DNA from: Anaerolineaceae bacterium UBA700
GTDB lineage: Bacteria > Chloroflexota > Anaerolineae > Anaerolineales > Anaerolineaceae
Length of the DNA stretch: 18,827 nt
Direction of reading: 5' to 3'
Assembly (NCBI GenBank): GCA_002298885.1
Contig: DBMK01000014.1
Span: 1-18,827, forward strand
Shown here: one piece after another, positions 7,181 to 13,822 of the stretch
Layout: the number at the start of each line of letters is the position of its first letter
Position numbering within the stretch: position 1 is the stretch's first letter
The notes under the pieces: generated by a model
Seen by the model: only the letters and a program-made list of their open reading frames with translations
Database searches by the model: none
What the model was told of the DNA's origin: nothing
Translations under genes and position numbers: made by a program

Positions 7181-7293
7181 TGTTTTACGTTTCACGTGTC
7201 ACATATCATGCCGTTGGGTTTCGCTCCGCTCAACCCAACCTACGCCAACCGCCCGCATGCGGGCTGTAAACTGTATACTGTAGACTGTAGACT
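7181..7293. repeat. composite repeat R1-R3-hairpin-R2 between lipoprotein genes
   Basis: The order is R1 (7181-7204), R3 (7212-7244, cgttgggtttcgctccgctc continuing to aacctacg), a gcccgcatgcgggc hairpin (7251-7264), and R2 (7265-7293, ctgtatactgtagactgtag). R2 meets the TAG stop of the upstream gene. The same order R1-R3-R2 without the hairpin lies at 8338-8432, and R1-R3 at 11897-11953. Confidence 0.7.
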
Positions 7294-8314
7294 ATTTTAC
7301 TCCCTGCCATACCGCGTTCAGCGCCTCCAACGCGGTGATGTTGCGCACTGGCCAGCCGATCTGGGCGGCCTTGGGGTCGGACAGGCGCTGGTAGAGCAGC
7401 GGGTCAGCGGGGCTGGTGGGGTCGTGAGTCAGGTGAAAGCCGTCTACCTGCAGCCCGTGGTCGGGCAGGGGCTGGGCCGCACGCCAGAAGTTCCACAGCG
7501 GCAGGTCGAAGTCGTAGGCCACCTGGGCGATGGCCCGGTTGATGCTGTTGTCGCCCTCCAGATTATCGGCCTTGGTCGCCAGTACCGGCAGCACGTTCTG
7601 GCTGAGGGCGTAGGTCACGATCTGGCGCAGGTACTTCTCGTAATCGGCGGCCTTCTTGCCGGCCCACCAGGTCTCCATGCTCACCAGGGCAATGCTCGGG
7701 CGATACAGGCGCAGCTCGCACGCCAGGGGCGTCTCGGACGGGCCGCAGGCCTTGGGGTCGGCCTGGAAGGAAGTGAGCACCGCCGCCACGTTGAAGCCGC
7801 CGCGCACCGCCTGGCTCTCGCGGCTCCACGAACCCGCAAACCAATCGATCGCCGGCTGCAGGTCCTGGTAGCGGTCGCCCAGGGCGTATTCGCGCGGGTT
7901 GTCGAAGGCCGCCAGGAAGTGCGAGGTGATGTTCTGGCAGTCGCCCACCTTGGAGAAGCGCTGCGGGTAGTTCCCCGCCGCAATCCCCTTCTGGTAGATG
8001 GCCCGCGCCGCTGCGGATACAAGCGGAATGACCGGCCAATCCTGCCAGTCGTCGGGGGAGAGGCGCGTGTCCGCCGTGACAGTGGCTGCCGGCGGGACAG
8101 TGGGAGCCCGGGTGGCCGGGACGGGGGACGGAGGCAGCGTGGTGAATGAGGGGGCCGTAGTGGGGCTGGCGAGCGGAGTGGGCCTTAGGCTGGCAGTCGG
8201 CGCGACGGTCGGCGTCGCCGCCGCAACCGGCGCGCAGGCGGCGAGGAGGACGATCAAAAAGAAATAACAAAGAATTTTCGATTTTCGATTTTCGATTTTC
8301 GATTTCTCCGACAT
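7292..8314 (-). CDS. SGNH-like lipoprotein, block I Ser-to-Cys
   Basis: 340-residue exported lipoprotein from ATG 8314. The n-region MSEKSKIENRKSK is encoded by repeat R4, followed by hydrophobic LCYFFLIVLLA and lipobox LAAC (Cys27). Pro/Thr-rich spacer 28-82, then the SGNH-like domain: block I SKVGDCQ (Cys126), block II RGGFN, block III SMETW (Asn lost), block V VDGFHLT with D-x-x-H, plus a short insertion (DPTSPADPLLYQRLSDPK) before the C-terminus. ATG 8314 is preferred to an in-frame GTG at 8350 for two reasons: the GTG lies in repeat R1, and the leader aligns with that of the paralog at 11871 (ggaata upstream, second ATG in the same place). The TAG stop runs straight into R2. A secreted acyl-ester hydrolase or transferase relative is the best guess; activity is unproven. 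Confidence 0.85.
   Translation of the reverse strand: MSEKSKIENRKSKILCYFFLIVLLAACAPVAAATPTVAPTASLRPTPLASPTTAPSFTTLPPSPVPATRAPTVPPAATVTADTRLSPDDWQDWPVIPLVSAAARAIYQKGIAAGNYPQRFSKVGDCQNITSHFLAAFDNPREYALGDRYQDLQPAIDWFAGSWSRESQAVRGGFNVAAVLTSFQADPKACGPSETPLACELRLYRPSIALVSMETWWAGKKAADYEKYLRQIVTYALSQNVLPVLATKADNLEGDNSINRAIAQVAYDFDLPLWNFWRAAQPLPDHGLQVDGFHLTHDPTSPADPLLYQRLSDPKAAQIGWPVRNITALEALNAVWQGVK
8272..8306. repeat. repeat R4 (cgattttcgatttt words) inside a signal-peptide coding region
   Basis: Four near-identical 8-9-base words of the form ttttcgat. Read on the minus strand they encode the basic n-region of the lipoprotein at 7292-8314. Confidence 0.65.
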
Positions 8315-8337
8315 ACACAGGCTATTCCCAAAAAGAT

Positions 8338-8432
8338 ATTCACGCTTCACGTTTTACGTTTCACGCTCCACACCGTTGGGTTTCGCTCCGCTCAACCCAA
8401 CCTACGCCTACGCCAACCGCAAACTGTAAACT
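8338..8432. repeat. composite repeat R1-R3-R2 between lipoprotein genes
   Basis: R1 (8338-8366), R3 (8374-8406) and a short R2 (8420-8432) in the same order as at 7181-7293. Where that copy has the gcccgcatgcgggc hairpin, this one reads directly ccaaccgcaaactgtaaact, so it looks like the empty form of the same junction. R2 meets the TAG stop at 8431. Confidence 0.65.
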
Positions 8433-9672
8433 ACTTTGCTCCCTGCCATACCGCCTGGATCACCTGCAAGGCGGTCAGGTTGCGCCAGGGCCAGGCGGCC
8501 TGCATCGCCTGGGGATCGTCGAAATGGTTGGGAGCGTGGGTCAGGTGGGCCCCGTCTTCCACCAGGCCGTGGCCTGGCAGATCCTGCACGGCCCGCCAGA
8601 AGTTCCACAGGGGCACGTCGTACTCGCGGGCTAGGCGGGCGATGGTGGCGTTGATGCTCTCGTCGCCCTCCAGGTTATCGGCCTTGGTGACCAGCACCGG
8701 CAGCACGTTCTGCGCCAGCGAGTACTCGATCACCTTGCGCAGGTTCTCCTCGAAGGTGGCTTTGTGGGGCACGTCGTTGGTTCCGAGCATGATCAGGGCA
8801 AAGCTGGGGCGCAGCAGGCGGTACTCGCAGGCCAGGGGCGTCTCGTTTGCCTTGCACTGGGTTGGGTCGGCCCAGAAGGAGGTCAGCAGGGCGGCAGCGT
8901 TGAAGCCGCGCCGGGCCGCCAGGCTGGAGCGTCCGAACGAGCCCTTGAAATAATCGATCACCGGCTGCAGATCCCCGTAGGTCCCCAGCGAGTAGTAGCG
9001 CGGCCCCAGGTCGAAGTCCACCAGGAACCAGTCCGTGATCGTCTCGCAGTCGCCCACCTTGGCAAAGGCGTGCGGGTCGTTGCCCTGGAGCAGCCCCAAC
9101 TGGTAGACGTTGCGGGCGTGTTCCGAAATCTGGGGGATCACCGGCAGGTCGTGCCAGGATGCCGGATCTGGAGACGGGGCAGCCGGCGAGGGCTGCGGCG
9201 CGGTGGGGCTGGGGGTGGCGGAAGGCGCCTGAGTCGGCGTGCTGGTCGCCGTGGGGCTCGCGGTAGGACTCGCAGGAACGGCGGTTGGCGTCTGCGTGGA
9301 GAGCGCCGTCCGGGTAAACGCCGCCGTAGCGCTGGGCGTCGTCTGCAGCACTGCCGGTGCGGCGCATCCGGCAAGGATGAAGGAGGCCAGGGAAATAATT
9401 AACACAAGGGAACGAATCTTGAGGAAGAATGAATCGTTTAAGCGACGGAAAACCTCACCTCCCTTCCCCCTCTCTATGGGATGGAGAAGGGGAGGGGCTA
9501 ATTTTATTAGGGGGGCACTCTTCTCAAATTTAATATTACAGTCCACCCCATTAATAGAATAGGCCTCTCCCCCTCTCCACTCCGTGGAGAGGGGGCCGGG
9601 GGGTGAGGTCTGCGCGGGGACCGCCATATTTTTCGGCCCTGAGTCAACCCACATGAAGAGTCTGCTCCTCAT
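8431..9672 (-). CDS. SGNH-like lipoprotein, block I Ser-to-Cys but otherwise best-conserved paralog; start uncertain
   Basis: The mature part is clear: lipobox LAGC at codon 9366-9364, long Pro/Thr/Ser-rich spacer, then the SGNH-like domain with block I AKVGDCE, block II RRGFN, block III IMLGTNDV (the only paralog keeping GxND) and block V EDGAHLTH (D-x-x-H). The nucleophile position is Cys, as in the other four. The start is unclear. ATG 9672 overlaps the stop of the preceding gene (ATGA), but it places about 80 residues translated from repeat R6 (TSPPGPLSTEWRGGE, PIERGKGG) before the hydrophobic segment LKIRSLVLIISLASFILAGC. GTG 9405 would give a leader without basic residues. No ATG, GTG or TTG lies between the repeat and the core. 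The gene may be initiated at a rare codon, carry a pre-leader, or be damaged by the insertion. Confidence 0.75.
   Translation of the reverse strand: MRSRLFMWVDSGPKNMAVPAQTSPPGPLSTEWRGGEAYSINGVDCNIKFEKSAPLIKLAPPLLHPIERGKGGEVFRRLNDSFFLKIRSLVLIISLASFILAGCAAPAVLQTTPSATAAFTRTALSTQTPTAVPASPTASPTATSTPTQAPSATPSPTAPQPSPAAPSPDPASWHDLPVIPQISEHARNVYQLGLLQGNDPHAFAKVGDCETITDWFLVDFDLGPRYYSLGTYGDLQPVIDYFKGSFGRSSLAARRGFNAAALLTSFWADPTQCKANETPLACEYRLLRPSFALIMLGTNDVPHKATFEENLRKVIEYSLAQNVLPVLVTKADNLEGDESINATIARLAREYDVPLWNFWRAVQDLPGHGLVEDGAHLTHAPNHFDDPQAMQAAWPWRNLTALQVIQAVWQGAK
9451..9610. repeat. repeat R6 pair in inverted orientation
   Basis: Two facing copies (9451-9500 and 9560-9610) of the repeat with cctcacc, ccccctctcca and ggagaggggg words and internal hairpins (ctctccactccgtggagag). 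They are separated by 59 AT-rich bases. The block lies in the 5' region of the lipoprotein gene at 8431-9672 and matches the type at 3773-3910. Confidence 0.7.
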
Positions 9673-10853
9673 TTTCCGCATTGAGAAGTCATCCCCTCTC
9701 CCACTTTCTGCGCCAATAAATTTTCGCCGGCGGGGGTGAGGTGGATAGCGCTGTTGGTGAACTCCTTTTGGTCTACAAGGTTCCACAGGTCCAGGTAGCT
9801 CCAGCGGTTGATCTGCATGATGCCGTCCAGCGCCTGGCGGTACTGGTCGTAGGCCCAGCGCGGGTAGAAAAAGTTGTAGCGCAGGCTGCTGTTCTTGCCC
9901 TGGCTGACCAGGATCGGCTCGTTGACAAAGGTCACCGGCACGCTCCCAGCCATTGTCACCCCCGCCTTCAGCGCATCCAGCGCCAGGCTGGCGGTATCCA
10001 GGTCCGTGCCGGGCCTGCCGTGGAAGGAAACGTCGGTGTTGAAATCGCGCTGGGCCGGCTCGTATTTGGCGGGGTAGGTCTGGTCGATGCCGGTAGCGCC
10101 CCACAGCACGCCGTACATCTGCAAACGAACCAGGTCCGCCAGCGGGCGGCGGGCGCCGACGATGGTCCGGTCCAAGAAGGACGGGTGCACCAGGGCCGGG
10201 TCGGCCGGGTCCAGCTTCAGGCCGTAACTGCGGATCAGGCTCTCAGCCCGGTCGGCGTTGTTGGCCAGGATGGGCGAGCTGCTGATCTGCAGCTCGCGCG
10301 GCAGCCCCTCCAGCGTCACCAGCCACAGGATGCGGTCGGGCTGATAGCGCTGCAGCGCCTCCTGCAGGATCATCAGGTCCTTGGTGACCGAAAGGGTGGG
10401 GTAGCCCAGGTTGTAGAAGCGCGCCCGCTTGCTGCCGCAGACTAACCCCAGGCTGCTGAGCTGCCCGCTGAGCGTCTCCTGCGGGCGCAGCAGCGTGCCC
10501 CACACCGACGAATCGCCGATCACCAGCACGCGGTACTCGTCCGCCGCCTTGGGTACGCCGTTCAGGCGCAGCGAGGCGAACATGGCGTTCAGGTTATACA
10601 GGCTCAGGTTGTAGGCCACGGCCTGGTTCTCACCAAACGGCAGGCGCTCGCGCCCCGGGAAAAGGATATTGTAGAACGAAATACGCCCCAGCGCCCCCAT
10701 CGGGTAGAGCAGCCCAAACAGCAAATTCAGGGCGACAAACAGCAGCGCCGCCTTGACCAGCACGCCGCCTAAAAAGCCGCCGCTGGCCTGCGCCGCGGAA
10801 CCGGCTTCAGCCGGCGACGTTCCGTCGGGGCTACTTGTTCTGGTTTGAGTCAT
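9669..10853 (-). CDS. membrane-anchored SGNH/GDSL hydrolase-like protein
   Basis: Complete 394-residue protein with a polar Ser/Ala/Gly-rich N-terminus, one membrane segment at about 30-52 (VLVKAALLFVALNLLFGLLY) and no lipobox. The extracytoplasmic SGNH-type domain has a canonical block I VLVIGDSSVWG (Ser115), a block II glycine in YNLGYPTLS, and block V NSAIHLTPAG (His371). The expected Asp three residues before that histidine is Ser. The single-anchor layout resembles DltD/AlgJ-like partners of acyl transferases (family knowledge). Its ATG lies 23 bases inside the upstream lipoprotein gene, so the two are co-translated. Its stop forms ATGA with a possible start of the next lipoprotein. It is the only member of the run that keeps the catalytic serine. 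Confidence 0.85.
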   Translation of the reverse strand: MTQTRTSSPDGTSPAEAGSAAQASGGFLGGVLVKAALLFVALNLLFGLLYPMGALGRISFYNILFPGRERLPFGENQAVAYNLSLYNLNAMFASLRLNGVPKAADEYRVLVIGDSSVWGTLLRPQETLSGQLSSLGLVCGSKRARFYNLGYPTLSVTKDLMILQEALQRYQPDRILWLVTLEGLPRELQISSSPILANNADRAESLIRSYGLKLDPADPALVHPSFLDRTIVGARRPLADLVRLQMYGVLWGATGIDQTYPAKYEPAQRDFNTDVSFHGRPGTDLDTASLALDALKAGVTMAGSVPVTFVNEPILVSQGKNSSLRYNFFYPRWAYDQYRQALDGIMQINRWSYLDLWNLVDQKEFTNSAIHLTPAGENLLAQKVGEGMTSQCGK

Positions 10854-11871
10854 AGATCGGCTCCAGCTCGGTGCGCAGGCGGTCGAGCACCATCAGGGCG
10901 GTAAAATTGCGCGTGTCCCAGGCCTCGGTGGTCAGGTAGACGTCCTTGCGGTTGGGGTCCAGCCCGCCGTTGGGCAGGCTCTGCACCGCCCGCCACATGT
11001 TCCACAGCGGGATATCGTAATCGTGGGCCACCTGGGCGGTGACCATGTTGATGCGGTTGCCGCCCTCCACGTCGTCGGCCTTGGTCGAAAGCACCGGCAG
11101 CGCCCCGGCCTTAATGACCTGGTCGACGATCTGGCGCAGGTACTTCTCATAGGCCGCGCTCGAAGCGCTCGGCAGCCAGTTGGTGCCCAGGTTGATGAAC
11201 ACGATCGAGGGCTTGTGCACCCGCAGGTCGCAGGACACCGGGCTCTCGTTGGGGTTACACTGGTCCTTGTAGCTCCACAGCGGGTCGAGCGCCGAAGGGG
11301 CGCTCAGGCCGTTGCGCACCGCCAGCGACTGGCGGTTGAAGGAACTCTGGAAGAAATCGATCGTAGTCTGCAGATACTTGTAATCGCTGCCCAGCCAATA
11401 GCGGTTGGTTGCGTAGATCCCCAGGAAGACGTCCGGCTCCGACTGGCAGTCGCCGATGGTGGAATAGCCGTGTGGATCGTTGCCCAGCTCCAGGCCGCGC
11501 TGGTAGATGGCCTTTGCTACCCCGCTAACGGTGGGGATCACCGGCCACTGGTCCCAGCGCTGCGGGTTGAGGCGCGTGTCCGGGGTGGGCGTGCCAGTGG
11601 GCACGGTGGGCGTGACGGTGGGCGTGACCGAAGGGGTCAGGCTGGGCGCGGGGGTGGCGCTGGGCTGGGGTAAATTTGTATTGGAAGGCAGGGCGCCGGG
11701 CTGAGAGGGAGAGGGCGCGCCGGAAGTAAGAGAGGGTGTGCCGGCGGAAGCCTGGGAGCAGGCGGAAAGAAAGATTACTGCAAACAGGGCTAGAAGAAAA
11801 AGAATTTTAGATTTTAGATTTCCCCGAAGGGGTGCTTCGCGATCGATTTTCGATTTAGCTGGCATGCGCAT
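10831..11871 (-). CDS. SGNH-like lipoprotein, most degenerate paralog
   Basis: Complete 346-residue exported lipoprotein and first gene of the SGNH run. AGGA at 11877-11880 precedes ATG 11871 by five bases. The n-region MRMPAKSKIDREAPLRG and NLKSKI are encoded by repeat R4 plus a small hairpin (ccccgaagggg), then comes a hydrophobic core and lipobox LSAC (Cys38). Pro/Thr spacer to about 98. SGNH-like domain: block I STIGDCQ (Cys142), block III INLGTNW (Asn kept, Asp lost), and block V RKDVYLT, where the catalytic histidine is Tyr. With both Ser and His gone, hydrolysis by the usual triad is not possible; a binding or scaffold role is more likely (inference). The gene overlaps the membrane-anchored SGNH gene by 23 bases. 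Confidence 0.85.
   Translation of the reverse strand: MRMPAKSKIDREAPLRGNLKSKILFLLALFAVIFLSACSQASAGTPSLTSGAPSPSQPGALPSNTNLPQPSATPAPSLTPSVTPTVTPTVPTGTPTPDTRLNPQRWDQWPVIPTVSGVAKAIYQRGLELGNDPHGYSTIGDCQSEPDVFLGIYATNRYWLGSDYKYLQTTIDFFQSSFNRQSLAVRNGLSAPSALDPLWSYKDQCNPNESPVSCDLRVHKPSIVFINLGTNWLPSASSAAYEKYLRQIVDQVIKAGALPVLSTKADDVEGGNRINMVTAQVAHDYDIPLWNMWRAVQSLPNGGLDPNRKDVYLTTEAWDTRNFTALMVLDRLRTELEPIYDSNQNK
11803..11856. repeat. repeat R4 with inserted hairpin, inside a signal-peptide coding region
   Basis: Words agattttagattt and cgattttcgattt flank a ccccgaagggg hairpin. On the minus strand the block encodes residues 6-23 of the lipoprotein at 10831-11871. Confidence 0.6.
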
Positions 11872-11876
11872 GGTAT

Positions 11877-11880
11877 TCCT
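11877..11880 (-). promoter_or_regulatory. ribosome binding site of the first SGNH lipoprotein gene
   Basis: AGGA on the minus strand, five bases upstream of ATG 11871-11869. The surrounding bases (aggaatacc) align with the leader of the paralog at 7292-8314 and help fix that start. Confidence 0.5.
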
Positions 11881-11896
11881 ATAAATAAAACAATCC

Positions 11897-12046
11897 GGTT
11901 TTACGTTTCACGCTTCACGCAGTTGGGTTTCGCTCCGCTCAACCCAACCTACGAAACTCTTTCTTCAAATCGAAAATCGAAATTTGGAAATCGAAAATTC
12001 CCCGTCCTTTCAATCTAAAATCTAAATTCTAAAATCTAAAATCCCT
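11897..12046. repeat. composite repeat R1-R3-R4 between terminase and SGNH genes
   Basis: R1 (11897-11919), R3 (11922-11953) and a long R4 run (11965-12046, aaatcgaaaatcgaaa and tctaaaatctaaattc words). R4 supplies the TAG stop of the terminase gene (GGA TTT TAG ATT). This fills the gap of about 160 bases; no gene is seen in it. Any promoter of the SGNH run should lie here, but none stands out. Confidence 0.65.
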
Positions 12047-13664
12047 TTTCCATCTCCTTCAGCGGGTCTTTCGCCCGCACCACGCCCGCTTGCCCGGCCA
12101 CGCACCACCCTTGCTCGTCCAGCACGCTCGCCAGCGCCGCCGAGACGATCAAATCGTCGTGAATAAGCTCGCCGTTTGCCGGGTCGCGCCGCCCGTCGGG
12201 CACCCCCCAGCGCATCGTGCGCCCCGGCCCGGCCAAAATCTCGAACTGGCAGAAGCGCGCCTGGCGGTAAAACTCGCCGCGCAGCGCTTCCTGGGTTTCC
12301 AGCCCGCCGGGGATTGGCTGAGGCGCATAATCCTTCCACCGCCCGCCGTCCACCATGGTAATGAAGCTCCAGCCCAGTTTCGACTTGGTGGCCTGGTTGA
12401 AAACGAAGGGGATCACCCGCCCCGGGAAAGCCGCCTTGAGAAAAGAAGCCAGTCCGGCGCCCACCCCGGTCGCATCCACCACCAGCCAGCGTGCCACCCA
12501 GGCTTTGGCCAGGGCCATCAGTTCGGCATACAGGGTGGTGTGGCGCACGCCCACCCACTGCCGCCGGTGGACGACCCTGTAGCTCGGCGCCCGTACCAGC
12601 GGGTCGCTCAGCGTGCCCAGGTTCACCTCCACGATGGTCAGTGCCGTTGCGTCCCGCCGGCCGCTGCCGGCTCCGCTCGCCGTCTCGCAGTCCGCCGCCG
12701 CCACCTCGTCCCCCACTCCCTGCTCCTCCCCACCCACGTCGATCAGCATGCAGTAAACAGGGCGCCCGCCGTTCGCGGTCCGTGGTCCGTCGTCCGTCGT
12801 CCGTGGTCCAAACAGCGGCCCTGCCTCCCCACCCCTCGGTCCCGCTTGCGCCGCATGCCCGCCCTGCATCAGCGCCACCCGCTCCGCCGGGAACATGCCC
12901 GCTTCGCCGTCGATCTCCTCGCTGAAGTACTGGGTGCGCACCATGGGGTGGCTTCGCCCCAGGCGTTCCACCTGCTCCGCCACGAACTTGCTGTAGGCCG
13001 GCACTTCGCGCCCCACGTCGTCCGCCGTCAGCACGAACACCCGCCGCAGCTCGTCCGACGCTTCGGCCTGGCGCGCCGCCCGCAGTTCGCGCCCCAGCAG
13101 GGTCTGGCTGGTCCAGGCCGTGCCCCAGAAAACGCGCGTGGCGTTGGTGCTGGCGGCCATCGGGGCGATTTCCTTGTCGAATTTCTCGATCTCCACGTCC
13201 TGCGCCTCGTCCACCTCCAGCAGCGTGCCGGCAGTGGCGCCGACGATGTTGCTCTCTGGCGAGCCCGAAAGAAAAATGATGCTGGCCTGGCCCAGGCGGT
13301 AGATGTAGCCGCTTTCCTTGATCCATGCATCCCGGGTCAGCACGTTCTTCTTCAACACCCGCTCCAGCCGGCGCATGGCGTTCATTGTCTGCGGCTTGAA
13401 CGTGGGCGAGATTTTGACAATTTCAGCGCCGGCATGCTGCAGCACGTACATCAGGTAGGCCTCGATCTGCGCCTGGAGCTCGTTCTTCCCGCTCTGGCGC
13501 GGGAACATCACCACGAACGTCATCCCTTTGCGGTCCAGCACCGAATCGCAGATGCACTGCGCCACCTGGCGCTGGTAGCTGCGCAGCGTCAGCCTGCCGC
13601 TGTACTGGGTGAAGGCGGCAATATCCTGCAGGAATCCACGGTAGGGAGAAATGAGGTCGCTCAT
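12036..13664 (-). CDS. terL: phage terminase large subunit
   Basis: Complete 542-residue DNA-packaging motor. The N-terminal ATPase has a Walker A-like loop MFPRQSGKNE (53-62), Walker B LLEVDEAQ (148-155) and a coupling motif RVFWGTAWTSQT (177-188). The C-terminal RNase H-like nuclease has three acidic sites: MLIDVGG (Asp309), LVVDATGVGAG (Asp397) and HDDLIVSAALA (502-512). All catalytic elements are present. Residues about 285-300 (FGPRTTDDGPRTANGG) are the translation of dispersed repeat R7, in frame between the two domains. A Gly/Glu-rich stretch (about 311-338) loosens the first nuclease hairpin. The ATG overlaps a short upstream Cys-containing frame by one base. No portal, protease or capsid gene follows, so this is an orphan terminase from a decayed or split phage unit. 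Confidence 0.88.
   Translation of the reverse strand: MSDLISPYRGFLQDIAAFTQYSGRLTLRSYQRQVAQCICDSVLDRKGMTFVVMFPRQSGKNELQAQIEAYLMYVLQHAGAEIVKISPTFKPQTMNAMRRLERVLKKNVLTRDAWIKESGYIYRLGQASIIFLSGSPESNIVGATAGTLLEVDEAQDVEIEKFDKEIAPMAASTNATRVFWGTAWTSQTLLGRELRAARQAEASDELRRVFVLTADDVGREVPAYSKFVAEQVERLGRSHPMVRTQYFSEEIDGEAGMFPAERVALMQGGHAAQAGPRGGEAGPLFGPRTTDDGPRTANGGRPVYCMLIDVGGEEQGVGDEVAAADCETASGAGSGRRDATALTIVEVNLGTLSDPLVRAPSYRVVHRRQWVGVRHTTLYAELMALAKAWVARWLVVDATGVGAGLASFLKAAFPGRVIPFVFNQATKSKLGWSFITMVDGGRWKDYAPQPIPGGLETQEALRGEFYRQARFCQFEILAGPGRTMRWGVPDGRRDPANGELIHDDLIVSAALASVLDEQGWCVAGQAGVVRAKDPLKEMEKGF
12776..12811. repeat. repeat R7 (gtccgtcgtccgtggtcc words) inside the terminase gene
   Basis: Low-complexity words cggtccgtggtccgtcgtcc and repeats. 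They are in frame with terL and encode its interdomain linker. A shorter related copy lies at 5071-5098 in the propeller fusion gene. Confidence 0.6.
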
Positions 13665-13822
13665 CAGGATCGTTCGAGGGTTCTGCCCGGCCGGCAGTCC
13701 GGCTGTCCCAGGGGTCCGCGCGCCGGGGTGAACCGATATCGTTTGCAGCGCTGGCAGAGGATGTCACCATTGGGAGGTTCCGGTATCTCACACGTTGTGT
13801 ACTGCCGGCCGGGCCTGGGAGT
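13664..13822 (-). other. possible small Cys-containing reading frame between the terminase genes (no standard start)
   Basis: A frame of 52 codons starts right after the TAA of the small-subunit candidate, in the same frame, and ends in a TGA that overlaps the ATG of terL by one base (TGATG). It contains TTCEIPEPPNGDILCQRCKRYRF, written in two parts: TTCEIPEPPNG and DILCQRCKRYRF. This is a C-x11-C-x2-C pattern reminiscent of a zinc knuckle, with another Cys later. No ATG, GTG or TTG is in frame. It could be a relic, a readthrough extension of the upstream protein, or chance. Confidence 0.25.

Noticed and set aside
8315..8350. GTG start at 8350 for the lipoprotein
   Set aside because: It lies in repeat R1. 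The ATG at 8314 aligns with the start of the paralog at 11871.
7181..8432. Clusters of short repeats that might be a CRISPR array
   Set aside because: Units are different short words without constant spacing or unique spacers, and no cas gene is present.
9673..10104. Upstream extension of the lipoprotein frame at 8431 to 10104
   Set aside because: The extension overlaps the well-supported membrane-anchored SGNH gene in another frame and has no domain of its own.
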